Positions 1 through 12,152 of a stretch of DNA of 64,000 nucleotides are shown piece by piece. The notes under the pieces were generated by a model. The model searched no databases. It had not been told where the DNA came from and saw only the letters and a list, made by a program, of their open reading frames with translations. The first letter of the stretch is position 1. Each line of letters opens with the position of its first letter. The position numbers and the translations under genes were made by a program. Origin of the DNA: Panorpa germanica (Eukaryota; Arthropoda; Insecta; Mecoptera; Panorpidae); assembly GCA_963678705.1 (NCBI GenBank), contig OY783221.1, forward strand, positions 2,356,001 to 2,420,000, read 5' to 3'.

Positions 1-214
1 ATATAAGGAAATACTGATTTTATAAAAATATATTTTATGGCATTGACAAGACGCAAACAGGAAGATCTAAATTGTTTAAAGCCATAAAATAAACATAAAC
101 CTTGACTTTACTGGTGGAGTACCACGTAATTATATTTACAATGTTCTTGGCCTATATTCTGCAATAATTCTTTAACACGTATGCTGTCTAAACCATGTAT
201 GCATTACTTGTTAG

Positions 215-260
215 CAGTGGCGTAGTATTAGGAAGTTTGTAAGGGGACAAACACGAAATT
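215..260 (+). repeat. solo hAT-like terminus
   Basis: The sequence CAGTGGCGTAG begins here. CAGTGGCG is a common start of hAT-superfamily terminal inverted repeats in insects. No matching inverted end was found nearby, so this is at most a truncated copy. A similar start, CAGTGGCGCTAG, appears near 60985. Confidence 0.3.
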
Positions 261-429
261 AATCGAAGTAATAACGATAGGTTTAAAAAACTACACCAGG
301 TAAAGACTTAGTAAGACTTAGATTAGAATTTCGTACGGCACCTTACCATTTAATATTCATTTTCAAAACTTATTTTTGCAGTTCCAACTCATTAAAAGTC
401 AGTGGAAGAAAGCTTATACAATGTAGAAA

Positions 430-1125
430 TGGTATTAAAGGGAGGCAGTGAAGGAAGGAGGTGGATGGCGGAAATAGAAAAAAGGAAAGAAAAGACAGGA
501 CAATAAATAAGCTTGTGGCTGGGTTGCATAAGGAACATGAAGAGAGAGGAAGTACTAAAAGAGGCAGTGAAGGGAAGCAGGAGAAACAAAGAAGTAGCGA
601 GGAAACAGTTAAACTTCAGTCCAGAAAAATAGAGGATTTTCGGAAAAGAGATAAGGACAAGAGGTGGATGACGGAGATAGAGACAATAATAACATAGTAA
701 AGGTAGAGAGTCAAGAAGAAATAGTAAAGTAACAGAGTCAAGAGGAAATAGTAAAGATAGAGCGTTTATGCCTGTAATAGACATAAGTGGAGAAGTGAAA
801 ACGAAGAGAGAAGGCAGGAAGGATAGTGAAAAGATAATAGAAGGTTTGTCGAGAGGAGACAAGGAAGGCAAGAGGTGATAGATGAAGATACATGCAATAA
901 GGAAAGAGAAGCAGAAAACGGTGTGAATAAAGGAGGAGTAGGACACATGAAGAAAGAGGATCAAGAAAAGAAGAAACAGAAAGTACTATTCGAAGTAGTA
1001 ATAGTCTTGAATAGTTTCAGTTTAGTTTTAACTTTGAATTTATATGATATGTATTAAGAAATATAATAATGTAGATTGTAAAGCCGAAAGGCACACAATT
1101 AATATAATATAATAATAATAATGTA
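430..1125 (+). mobile_element. purine-rich LINE-like 3' tail, degraded
   Basis: Strongly A/G-biased sequence, open in one frame at 461-697 only because of that bias (Lys/Glu/Arg-rich, no domain). It ends in a segment with a short GCCGAAAGGC stem followed by repeated AAT/ATA units at about 1095-1124, which resembles the 3' untranslated end and simple-repeat tail of non-LTR retrotransposons. No reverse transcriptase or endonuclease motif is visible. Classification is by composition and tail shape only. Confidence 0.3.
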
Positions 1126-2034
1126 GAAATGGAAGAAAATGTAGATACGTTATTCATCTAACCAATTGCAGCTTTAGATTTTGATTTGCATTAAACATTA
1201 AACATTAAAAAAACATGTTTTTTTGATAATATTTAACCTGCTGTATAGTATCGCCATCTATATTTCGTTTCACCTTAATATATGTTTGAATATAATTATT
1301 GAAAGCCACTAATTATTAAACGGCGCCACTAATTGATTTGTTATTACACTTTATGCTGAATAAGGTTATCGCAAACATTATTTACATGTTCAAACACACA
1401 AATATAAATAATGTAACAATTAACAACATTGCAGCATTCTGAAGTCAGTCATTTATTTCCTACAAACAGTGACATTCCTCCGTCCGTGAAACTAACCTTT
1501 CATATTTACGGTAAAAATATTCGCACCACTCTACATCCTACCCCCACTACCAACTACGCTGCCCACAGAATCGGTATGCATTATTTATACGCATAAATGC
1601 ATATATTTACAATATTTCTAGACACTAATGTCTCTGAACTATAGAAACTCAAGGCCCAAAAGGAAGCCTGCCATAATACTACTACATATAGCGGTAAGCC
1701 TGGAGTTGGAATATATTCGCACAAAGTAAACATATGTTCGGGTGACCTCAACAAAACCATGTTGATGCTGTGAGTACTTTGTGTGGGTTTATTTAGTTTA
1801 GTTTATGTTGTTGTGGTTTCATTTGTTTAGGGAATAAGGTTGAGTGCAAGGCTGGGAGAGACGCAAAATATACAAGGCGCTAAAAGTTAATAATTATTTA
1901 TTTTTCAGTTTCGAGCGAAGGGATGAAATGAAATCAGTAAGGATTAGAAGTTATAGGAGTAGGAATTGAGTATTAGTCATGACATTTATGGGACTTTAGG
2001 TATAAATAATATGTTCAAACGTACCACTTGTCTG

Positions 2035-2056
2035 GAACCCCTTCATGAAGGGGTTC
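2035..2056. repeat. 22-bp perfect palindrome
   Basis: GAACCCCTTCA is followed directly by its exact reverse complement TGAAGGGGTTC, with no spacer. The match continues outward with a one-base offset (TCTG on the left, AGA on the right). It is more GC-rich than its surroundings. It could be a cruciform-forming site, a factor-binding palindrome or the fused ends of a deleted element. Confidence 0.8.
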
Positions 2057-3327
2057 AGACCTCATAAGAGGTTGTTGTTTTCCCGGCTTGTTTTGTTCCA
2101 GGGAGCGACAAATTTAACAAGAAATTTCACGGGAATACCGGGATTATAAAACGTAAATTTAAGTTTCTCCCAATCTGCATAAATTAGAAAAAATGACATG
2201 TAGTTTTTTTTCCGCAGTTTTTCCCGTTTCACTTCCTTGCGAGCGTTGAAAAAGAAGGATTGCGATATATCAGACTCCGCTTTTAATTCAGCAGTGAACC
2301 GTCGTTGCGATCTCTGTAGGTCATAAAGAGGGCCTTTCCTATGAACGACTGAATAGAAAACGAACACGTTCCAGACAAAAAACTCATGATATGTAATAGA
2401 AATTAAGTAGAATTTCATGTTTACTGGGTAGTCTACTAACAAAATTAATTTTTCATAAAAGAAAAATATTCTAAATAATAATGAACATTGTTTATTTATT
2501 AAGTTAGGTTATGCTACGATGAAAAGTATATAAATGGCAGTTAAATATGAAATAACATTAATTTTATTAAGCTTATTTAACATAATTATTGATAATTATA
2601 TAATAAAATACAATACAATATAAAAGAACAAAGCAAATTTTTTGTTTCGTTGCTTTTTTTTAGATTTAAGTAATGCAGGAATATATCAAGTATGCTAATG
2701 ATGTCAATAAGCCGACATAACAAAATAGCAACTTCAAACAGCGATAACAGCTTTAACCTGATAACAGAACATAACCTGAAAACGTGACATAACGTGTTAT
2801 TTATATACATATTCGTACCATCACGTTATTTTTCCGATTATTTTAGAATAATTATCAAATCCAACTTTGCTAAAACCTAATATACATTGGAAAACAACAA
2901 ACTTTTCATGCAAATTCTAATAACAATATTTTTACATACCCTGTGACTATATAAGTAGTATACTTTCTTATGTCAACTTCATGGATTCAATGTGAAAATA
3001 CCAAAAGAGTAAATAAGAAATTTAAAACCGTTATTATGGTTCGACAACTCGATCCGGTATAAAACGGATGTAGGTTCACATGATACGGATATCCGATTTC
3101 AAATTCAGCATAGTCAGGTGTTTTTTATACCAAAGCAAAATGAGCAAAAGGGAAATTTGTAATCCTGATTTTTATCTCATAGACATACGTCTCTGAATTA
3201 TGTGCCAAGAATATTAAATGTATCTACAGAAGAAAACAGAACGTGTTTGCATTTCTAAGTCAAATTTGTGATGTAACTTAGGTTCGTGAAGATACAGATA
3301 TTTTTGTATTGTTGTGGTGCGATTTAA

Positions 3328-3705
3328 TGCCAGTTTCACACCAGAGATACATACAAAATCATGTTTTGTTTTATTTTAAGACAGTTCTGCTTTTCTAAAA
3401 CAGATTGTTCACACTGAGCAGGCTGGTTTTGTTTTTAGTGTTTAGTCTGTGTGTACCACAAAATGTATAAACATGATAAACAACAACTGACAAGCATAAA
3501 TGTTCACAAAAAACAAAACTGTGCACAAAACAAAACAATAAACGTGTTTTCCTTTGATCTTACTGACTCCAGATGGGAATATGTTTTGTTTACTAAAACA
3601 GTTTTTAAAGAACTGTCTCTTTGGTGTAAACATTGGTGTTTTGGTTCAGAAAAACAAATTTTTGTTCGTGTTTTATTGAATTGTCTCTTTCGTGTGAAAC
3701 CGGCA
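3328..3705. mobile_element. MITE, 378 bp, TAA target duplication
   Basis: The left end TGCCAGTTTCACACCAGAGA matches the reverse complement of the right end, TGCCGGTTTCACACGAAAGA. Both ends are flanked by TAA (3325-3327 and 3706-3708). A three-base TAA/TTA duplication fits the PIF/Harbinger superfamily, but no transposase is present to confirm it. The 85-codon open stretch inside (3451-3708) overlaps the repeat ends and is not treated as a gene. Confidence 0.6.
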
Positions 3706-3708
3706 TAA

Positions 3709-4034
3709 GAGATTAATGTGAATGTGACGTGAATGTGAAGCCCTCAAAATTTGCACACCTGTCATAATCAGCTCTCTATATACATATATTTAAAAGGTAT
3801 TCAGCATGATTATGAAATTGTCGTAATTCTTGCCAGGCACATTGTATATGTAATGACAGCAGTTCACTCTCGTTTGCTTCGCTTGATGAGCGGTCTTTTG
3901 ACACAAGTCAAATGAAACAAGATGTGAGACCAATAGCCATATTCATTCCCGACACTTCGACAAATATTTTGACAAATGTCTCGCCAAGAGTGAACTAATC
4001 ATATGGTTTACTCCTGCCCGTGAAGTGGTGTATA
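3709..4034. other. intergenic, nothing recognised
   Basis: Short AT-rich spacer between a MITE and the mariner fragment. No open frame, RNA gene or repeat was recognised. Confidence 0.5.
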
Positions 4035-4344
4035 TAGCACATGGGCTGAAAAGTCCCGGTTTTTGGTTCAAAATTAGCTTTATTCATCAACGTAATCTCC
4101 ATCAAGAGCAACGCAATCATTCCAGCGCCGCTCTAACATTTCAATACCACTTTTGTAAAACGATTTATCTTTTGCCTCAAAATAGGCCTTAGTTTCAGCG
4201 ATAACCTCTTCATTCGTGCGAAATTTGTTACCGGCGAGCATTTTTTTCAGGTCTGCGAACAGGCAGTAGTAGCTGGGAGCCAAATCTGGCGAATACGGTG
4301 GATGTGGGAGCAATTCGAAGTTCAATTCATGTAGTTTTGCCATT
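4035..4344 (-). pseudogene. mariner transposase 3' fragment
   Basis: Only the C-terminal 87 codons of a mariner-type transposase remain (4080-4343, minus strand), followed by a short tail containing GGGCTGAAAAGTCCC near 4050 that looks like the inner part of the element's terminal repeat. The recognisable block is PYSPDLAP followed by a Lys/Arg-rich C-terminus ending in DGDYVDE. In the mariner DD34D catalytic triad the third Asp normally follows LAPS; here that residue is Tyr, so this copy could not be catalytic even if complete. The N-terminal helix-turn-helix and the first two Asp residues are absent: sequence upstream of the fragment is unrelated AT-rich DNA, so the element is truncated. 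It is a dead remnant. Subfamily was not assigned. Confidence 0.85.
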
Positions 4345-5783
4345 ATTTTGATTGTGTGTTACAACATATATTTAAAAAGTTCGCTTTTAAGAAATGATAT
4401 TACATATTGAAAAATTATACTACAAACAAAGAAAATACAATATATGATATTAAATTTATTTAAATATATTCGATGTACGCTCGCATTTACGCTTATAATA
4501 ACAGCGACGCCATTTGGAAAAAAGTACATTAAAAAAGAAAACAAAACGATTATATGATAATCACACACGAATATATTTAAAAAGTATATAATGAAAGTAT
4601 ACACATAACCAGTCATGGTAAAAGTTAGGTCTCTAAACATCATAAATATCCATGAAGTAATGGGGAATTTGCTGTTATTTATTTCCTTACTATAATTATA
4701 TTTTATGTGACAGATAAAAGTTTATAGAGGAGAAGTTTAAGTAATAAATAGCTTTGGGAGAATGTTTCCATGTGTTGGTTGTATTTATATACAATATAAG
4801 GAAGTTAAGAATATATAATGTACAAAGGAAAGTATTATAATCTTGAAGGAAAATAACCTATGACCTCCATTGTTCCATAAAACTTATAAGTCATCTTATT
4901 TACTTTTAGAAGTTTGAGTTATTTCAAACTGAAACTTTCATTTTATAGTTTTACGTTGTTCTTTGGTATAAGTAATGCGTCTTTTGTAAATATTATTCAA
5001 AATAACGAAGATTTCCATTATGGTACACGAAAACAAAAACGTACTTGCATTTAATAGCTATCTGAAGTCATTTCGCCAATGAAATTAATTATGAATCAAT
5101 AGTTATCTAGCAGGTCATTGTAGAAACTTTAATAATGACGTCAGTAAACTTTGTAAAGGACGAATTATTGTCCCTTTAATTATGTTCCTTAATTTTTTCA
5201 ATAAATGAAAATTGTAAATCATACATATTCGTGGTCATCTTACTTCTATTGTAAAAGAGTTTCTACTTTGGTTTATATAATTCTTAGCAGGCTAAATACA
5301 CAGGTTCAGTTCCTGACAGGTGTACTGTCAACTTTTCACACTACATATTTTCTAGCAGCAAATTTAATCAAACAAAATTTCAATGATTAATAATTTAGTC
5401 CCACATATATATATATACTTTTGTGTGTTTGTGTGTGCGTGTTTACCTCTCATGTGGTGAATATTGATTGCAATGTCTAGGGTGTCGCTTTGATGAATGC
5501 CTGTTAACATTACAGGATAAGGTAAAACAACACCGGCTATCTGCTAGACCAATAAAACTGTTTTAACAACGAGAACTGCAGGCGGTCACTATTCATTAGT
5601 CATAGATTTTAATTATGTATATAAAGTACATATCGGGTATACTCGTTTTGAAACAGACAAAATGATATGAGTTATTGTATTCTTATCATAAAACCAGGTA
5701 TTTTATTAATTAGATGGTTTATTCAATTTTAAATTCTTTAAATTGTGTGTTGATAAACCAATGAGATTTCAAAATCATGACAA
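4345..5783. other. intergenic, nothing recognised
   Basis: AT-rich with a short TA run near 5405 and a GT run near 5425. No gene or repeat family was recognised. Confidence 0.5.
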
Positions 5784-6413
5784 TGGGCTTGTGTCCTCAT
5801 TTTTTAGTGGTCGATTTTTCAATTGTTGATTGAAATTGATGTTAATAAATGTGTATTGACGTGTCTATTTTATTAAATATCTAAATGTTGACGGAGATAT
5901 AGCAATTAAAAATTTGAATTGTAGTTTTAGCGCTAGAAATGGTCGGCCATATTTGTTGAGTAGGTCAGTCGAAATAATCAAGTCAAGTCAAAGAATAATA
6001 AGTTTTTATTTTATTTAACCCTGTTACGGCAGACATAATATTGAAATTTTATTATTCCTTGAAATAGCTGTAAATAATATTTGATATTTTGATATATAAA
6101 TACATATAGCAGAGATTTATAAGCCGTAAGGTTGGTAACCTGTAAACTTGTCAAAGTTCTGTCAAGAATATATCTCTTTTACGCTCTGTCGTATAAAAGA
6201 AATAGGAACTAGTGGTGGTGATGTCACATGCATTTGGAATGTTGTACAACGTTGAATCCCTTTAATAATTAAAGCAATAAAATGACTTTTTTAATTGTTA
6301 ATATCTCCAAACATACAAGTAGTTATTAAAAAATAATTGAACACTTGAGGTTCTAGTAACCAACTTTATCAATATATAGGACAATTTTATAGAAGTTATA
6401 GGGCACAAGCCCA
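5784..6413 (+). mobile_element. MITE family TGGGCTTGTGTCC, copy 1
   Basis: The longest apparently undisrupted member (about 630 bp) of a family with eight copies in this window. It begins TGGGCTTGTGTCC and ends GGGCACAAGCCCA, its inverted complement. Internal landmarks shared with the other copies are AGTGGTCGATTTTTCAA near the left end, GCGCTAGAAATGGTCGGCC in the middle and AATCCCTTTAATAATTAAAG towards the right. No coding capacity is seen. The target duplication could not be settled, because flanking CAA/TTG extends the inverted repeat here. Confidence 0.8.
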
Positions 6414-7327
6414 TTGTAGGTTATTGATGTGGATTAACTTATTTTAATATCGAATTTGAGATAAAATGTGACAATAGGGGAGTAAGGGTCAGAAGCTTTG
6501 TGCCTATATGCTGCGAACGTCATAGAAACAAACGCAAGAAATTCAAATTATATGTCTGTCTCGCTTGTTCTCGTTCTACAATGCTTCCTGCTTATTCATT
6601 GATAGATGTAAACCAATAATGTTAAAACAATAAGAGAAAAATAGTTTTCTCATTCTCTCGTTACTACATGTCACAAGCATCTTCTCTTTTTTGAATTGAT
6701 TAAAATTATAGAGATCATATTTGAGTCCGAACGCAACCTAGCAATTTAATCTAGCAGTGTAATTCTATATATTATAAAATATTACCCGTATATACGTATG
6801 TCATACATTCATTGGGTTTCATATTCCCATTACAAAACGTAAAACGAAACCAACTCAGAGCAAATTATATGATGTGCACGTTAAAAACCACGATGCATGT
6901 AAAATATTGAAGTTGAGTAGTTATGTATGCTCGTATGTGTATGTAGTAAGAACAAAAGAAAAGATCCCCAGAACAGTGTCTACCAATAAAAGAAAAAGAA
7001 AATATTCTGAGTAAATAAATAACAAGATATTCTAGGTATTTGAGTGGGACAATATTTGTATTAATAATAAATGCGAACACTGACACGGAAAGAGTGTTCC
7101 CTAGTTCCCTAGGGCATCGTTAGAGGGCTATTTTTCTACTTTTGGGTGGAATATTTTTTAGAGAGTTGAATTTTCAAAGGGTGAATATACCGGAAAAGGG
7201 ATGACGTGGCCGATTGAGAAATACACTCCTGGGTAAAATATAATTTTATATTTGTTGGAGAAAATATGTTTTGAAAGTTCGCGTTTAACTAAGATATATT
7301 CAATTGATTTGGATAATGTTAATTTAA
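6414..7327. other. intergenic, nothing recognised
   Basis: AT-rich spacer between two repeat copies. The open minus-strand stretch at 6865-7086 lacks motifs and coding character. Confidence 0.45.
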
Positions 7328-7975
7328 GAGGGGGGTAAGATCAAAACGATAAAAAAGCATATATTCGATAATGTTTTTTGACGACACAAGTAATATATAA
7401 TTATTTCTATAATTACTAGATGATAAAATGACATTTGAAGAATATTTTCTGAAGTTTTCATAAATAAATATCAAGAAATGAGGCATTGACAGCGAATCTT
7501 CGCTGATGTCACAAAAAAAAGTTTCATTGCGGTGTTACTCATAACTCATCACTGGATTTTCTGAAATCGAAAAACCAAAATTATTTCATTAGTTGATAAG
7601 TTTCTGCAGGTAACGCCGTTGAGTTTTTTGTTTATTGATTTTACATGAAAAGATCAGAAACTTTGTTATTTTAAAATACGTTACGACAGCATTACCTCGG
7701 CTACTTTATGTAAAGAAAGAGTGTGCAAAATTTCAAAAGAATCGGTCCAGTACATTCTGAGCTAGAGAGGACACCGTCTGAAAAAGCTAAGTGTGAGAAA
7801 AACGCGTTTAACAGTTTCAAAGTAAGAAGAATTAGACCAGAGAGGTGAAGACTTAAAACTCTATATCTCCGACAGTTTTACTCCAATCGATTTCAAATTT
7901 TCACACAATAAACTTAATATGTTGTACATTAATATAAATAAATAAAAAAAAGTTGAAACCTTTATATCCTTAAAA
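7328..7975 (+). mobile_element. G-rich-ended repeat family, copy 1
   Basis: First of four copies of a 0.45-0.73 kb repeat. It starts with a run of G (AAGAGGGGGGTAAG) and reads through TTCGATAATGTTTTTTGACG, then a segment naming the family in all copies (GAAATCGAAAAACCAAAA), then AGAGAGGTGAAGACTTAAAACTC. The far end of other copies is C-rich, so the termini form a loose inverted repeat. No protein is encoded. It is probably a non-autonomous DNA element. Confidence 0.7.
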
Positions 7976-10019
7976 TTAATTTATTATTTTTACTCGACAA
8001 GGGTGTGGCTCTTGTACATATGCATATAGTATTACCTATGTATATATTTATTTATGTATATACATAATGTATATTTACAACCGGGAAATATAGAAGTATA
8101 CAATTAATTACTCTTCACCTCAATATATAATTAAAATCTGTCAATCAATTTCAAGTGCTTTATAATATTTGTGACGCTATTATATTTATTCAAAAATTTA
8201 ATTAGTTTTCTATTGATTTAAACTATATTATACAGTGCCGAAATATCCTTTCTATAGCCCAGTGAGTGTGATATAATATTTTTTATAAAACAATTGCTAA
8301 TATGCTGAGTTGTAAATCAACTGAGGTGTACTTGCACCTTCTACCATGAAAGAAAATCTGCAGAAAAGATTAAGAAATAAAATTTGACGATATGAATAAA
8401 AACTAAAGGTTATTGCCCAAATTTGTTCAAGAATTTGTTAATGAATTCAGTGTCATCTACCTTTTTTCTTATGAACACTGCGATGTACCTCCCTGAAAGT
8501 AATCCTGTCGGCGCCTATGATTATCGTATACATATATTTATTTAATAATACTCTGACTTGAAGTGCGTGAGTGGCGAAATTCAATTAAATGAAATGTTTC
8601 TAGTACGTCGTCATGTGGAATAAAGCTCTAAGCTCAATATATTCAATACGCATATATAAATCCCGTATTCTGCGACTCCTACACGACGTGGTGGAGACCT
8701 ACGGAGTCCTAGGGGTGGTTTTGGTATGGAGCAATAGCTAGTAGCTCCAAGCAATTAGATTCCTATTCAATTACACGAAGTATGCAAACGAAAATCGCTC
8801 TATATCAAATGTAACGGAAATAAATACAAAACATTATTCGAGAAAATAGAGTTTTCCACTTTCCATTTTCTATTTCACGTTACGGTGGAAAAATTGTTGA
8901 GGTTGGAATTTCATTAAATGAAAAGTCTTTGTTTTTGACGTTTCTGCTATTTCATTTAAAAATCATTTTATAAAATAAATGTAATGGTAAATCAAAGTTA
9001 AATTAAATGAAAAAAATATTTGTACCTCATTGTAAATTCATTTAAACATTATTTTAATTTTATTTATGTAACTATGGCAACAACGTATCAATATTTTGTT
9101 TATATTTAAACACCTGCGTGGAGATCAATGACCGGTAAGTCATAACAAGTTCTAATAATATTTTGCAATGTTTATTTTTTTAGAGAAAAATTATTATAAC
9201 GTGTTAGAGCAGTGCATAGTTTTATTTAATAAAATTATATGTAAACGAAAGAGACAGCAATATTGTTACAAAAATATAAAGTAAACAATTGAATTTAATG
9301 ATTGGCTTTATGCCGGTGGAGATGTGTTACAGTTAAAGACGAGTTTGAGACACTTTGTTCGATTGGCTAATAATTAGCTGTTGAAGAAAAGAGATGAATA
9401 TAGTTTCCAAATTAATCTAAGCAACTATTTATATATTAGAATTCAAAAAAATATTGGATTCTTTTGCAAGTTGAAACTTGCTGGGTTTGTGGGTGTTGGG
9501 TGAGTGTTTATAGTCTGGAAGGGGGGATGGGATTATTATGTTAACTCAGGCATGTAAGCGCCAAATTCAAAATCAAAATCAATTAAATTTAAAATGTATG
9601 TTTTGAAATAAACGGAATGTTTTCAGTCACTGGTAAAATTATTGTTTAGTAAATGAGGTGTGCAATAGAGAATATTTATTACTAATTAAAAAATAATAGA
9701 AATTGAAAACTTTCAGTACATTACAATGATTAAGTAATGTATTACAACTAATTCCTATTACCAAATTATTATGGAAACAGCCAATAATATCGGAACAATG
9801 GATAGATTACATTTCATTGTATAAATCATAATCATATTATTGTAAATACAATGACAGAATGCATACACATTGATAGCATGTAAATGTATTGGCTTCTCGG
9901 AATAATGCTATTGTAACCAGTTACCAACAAACAGCTAGAGCTAAGCGGCTAATTTGATGGCAACTGGCAAATATGCACAAGTATCATTAATTGGTAATTA
10001 ATAGTTATACAAGAAACAT
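7976..10019. other. intergenic, nothing recognised
   Basis: AT-rich sequence. Segments with AATTAAATGAAA-like motifs recur at about 8582, 8910 and 9000 but do not form a clear element. No gene was recognised. Confidence 0.45.
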
Positions 10020-10248
10020 GAAACATTTTGGAGTCACTTTGACATCGTATTGGAGATGCGTATGATTTTTTTGTCATGAAAAAATTCAGTTTATATCAGT
10101 CGTTCATATAAAATGTTAATTTTATCAGCAAATGACGAAACAACTCCACCCGCCGGAATACAAATGAAGATAAAGTTGATGCGAACTATAATTGAAGTGC
10201 AATAGTAATAGAAACGTCACAAAATATGACACATGGCCAAATTGTTTG
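10020..10248 (+). mobile_element. CCCAGTAAACA-family MITE, copy 1 (degraded ends)
   Basis: Matches the family body from ACATTTTGGAGTCACTTTGAC to GAAACGTCACAAAATATG and on to CCAAATTGTTT, but the terminal CCCAG/CTGGG bases are lost at both ends. The body contains GATAAAGTTGATGCGAACTA, shared by all copies. Confidence 0.7.
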
Positions 10249-11642
10249 CTTGCTTTTATTTTAAATAAGGATATGTAATGAATACCCCCCGTTTCCTATC
10301 CCCCCTCCACCACTATTCTGTCGAAATAACATGTTCAATCATGAATTAATTTAAAATTTTCCTTGCACAAAAAACCGCAACAGGAAAAGATAATTATGAC
10401 AAAACCCAGATTGTGATTTATCCTTAGTGACAGTGGCATATTATCAGATAAGCATTTCCAGCCAATGTTTAGCGCCTTTGATTGCCACAAGCCAGCAAAG
10501 AATTATTTCATACTTTCTTGTAACATTTAATTTGTAATTTAGGACCTTTATAATAACTAGAAACAATCAAAACTTGGTTCCGCTTGAGACACTTCTAGAA
10601 TTTGACCACCACTGCTTAACGAGATAATTATAAACACTTGATCTCTTTGTTGCAGATTAATTTATAATGTAATGAGAAACATAAATGAACATAATTTTTC
10701 AGACTTGCTTCGTTTCGCAGTGCAAAAATAATCGTTTCTAATCCTTAGTTTTCAAAATATGAGTTGTAAAAACTGTGTATATTAAATATTTTTCAATACA
10801 GGCAAACTTAAAGCAGATATTTCTCCAATTTCTTCAATCTGAGGTGTTATTAATTAAGCAACATAAAATGTTCCTAATAAAGTTGAACATTGAATATTTA
10901 TGAACATGATTAGTGTAAGAAAACGCCCTTCAATATGGCTAAATATGTAAATATATACATGCTACATAAATATATGCATATATTTATGAGTGTATACATT
11001 TCATTTGAAAATATTTCCATTTATAAACAACAGCATGTATATTTACTTCAAATTATAAAGGTATTTACTGATAAACAAAAACATGTTAATGTATAAATCA
11101 CTTTTAATAAGAATTTTAAAATATTGGAAACAAAAATTGCAATTTATAAGATCTATTTAATTTAATAACAGATTAGATAAGCAACTGCATAACTGCAAAG
11201 AATTTTGACAGATATTCTAAGAGAAACAATACACTAATCAGAAATATACTCTAGATATGACAGGTATTTTAAAAATTCGTTGTATTTGTTTTTAAAACAT
11301 TAAAAACAAAGAATGTTAAAAGATAAAAATAAATATAAAGCATTTGTCAAAAACATAAACATTAGACAAAATGAAAAACTTACCTTTTAGAAAAGTTTAG
11401 AGATAAATATTCCAGCTAAAACCACTTTTGATTTAATAATTATACAAGTCCAATGCAAGTTAATAAACAAAATCACTATTGACGTTTGATACAAAGAAAA
11501 ACAAAACAAATTTAAGGTTATGTAATAAATTAGTAATATTTGAGTTTAGGAATACGTGTAACAAAGTCGTTTTATTGTTGTATAGACTTTCTTTACACTT
11601 TTTTCACTATCAAAGAGAGTTTCAATACTCTCTTTTTAATGT
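10249..11642. other. intergenic, nothing recognised
   Basis: AT-rich. The small open stretch at 11479-11691 runs into the P-element end and is not a gene. No repeat family of this window was recognised. Confidence 0.45.
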
Positions 11643-11649
11643 GCACAGC
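11643..11649. repeat. left target-site duplication of the P element
   Basis: GCACAGC sits immediately before the left terminal repeat and occurs again immediately after the right one (15630-15636). The duplication is seven bases; the classical Drosophila P element makes eight. Confidence 0.85.
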
Positions 11650-11710
11650 CAACACCTCCTAAATATACAAGGCCTAACTGCGATTTTGTGACGTCATCAC
11701 TTGTAGTCAT
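11650..11710 (+). repeat. left terminal and internal inverted repeat of the P element
   Basis: Outer 36-bp repeat, one spacer base, then the 24-bp internal repeat TGTGACGTCATCACTTGTAG and four more bases. It pairs with 15558-15629 on the opposite strand. Confidence 0.9.
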
Positions 11711-12152
11711 CTGAACACCAGATGTTTTACACAATTCTACCTAAATATACTTGAAATGTACTTTAAGGGTATTGATTTAGTACAATTTAGAATCTCTCTG
11801 TGCATTACGTATTGTATTTACTTCCATGTTATTTCGGTTAAAAAAATCGTATAAAATATATAATTAATTAAAAATATAAATAATCAGTCTTAAGAGGGTG
11901 TATTTATAGTAACTGTGTTTGTGTTTTTTTTTTGTTTATATTTGGTTTAAACATTAAACTGTTTTAATCTAAAAATTAGTGTTGTGTATGAAAACCTTGT
12001 ATGGTGTATGTGCTGTAAATGTTTTACTGATCATTACGTGTGTAGAATTTTAGCTAACTGTGTAATATATAAAACTAATTATAATATTCCACAATTAATA
12101 ACCAGTTTGTCGAGTGAGTGACTTCTTAAAGTGTAAATTATTAGACAACAAA
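11711..12152 (+). promoter_or_regulatory. probable promoter and 5' leader of the P transposase
   Basis: AT-rich DNA between the left inverted repeats and the first likely ATG, with long T runs near 11927. No unambiguous TATA box or initiator could be chosen by eye. The transcription start is inferred only from position. Confidence 0.35.

Larger units (their letters stand above)
1..3327. other. intergenic, mostly featureless
   Basis: AT-rich DNA in which no host gene was recognised. It holds a purine-rich LINE-like tail (about 430-1125), a solo hAT-like terminus (215-260) and a perfect palindrome (2035-2056), each listed separately. An open minus-strand stretch at 2062-2442 has no recognisable motif, splice context or family resemblance and is not called as a gene. 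Confidence 0.6.

Noticed and set aside
392-964. 190-codon minus-strand open frame rich in Leu/Ser/Phe
   Set aside because: It is the antisense of a purine-rich low-complexity tract, which lacks stops on that strand for compositional reasons.
2062-2442. 126-codon minus-strand open frame
   Set aside because: No recognisable domain, no splice signals around it, and random-looking composition; length is possible by chance in 64 kb.
12114-12152. upstream GTG start for the P transposase
   Set aside because: The ATG at 12153 lies directly before the THAP cysteines, as in other THAP proteins.
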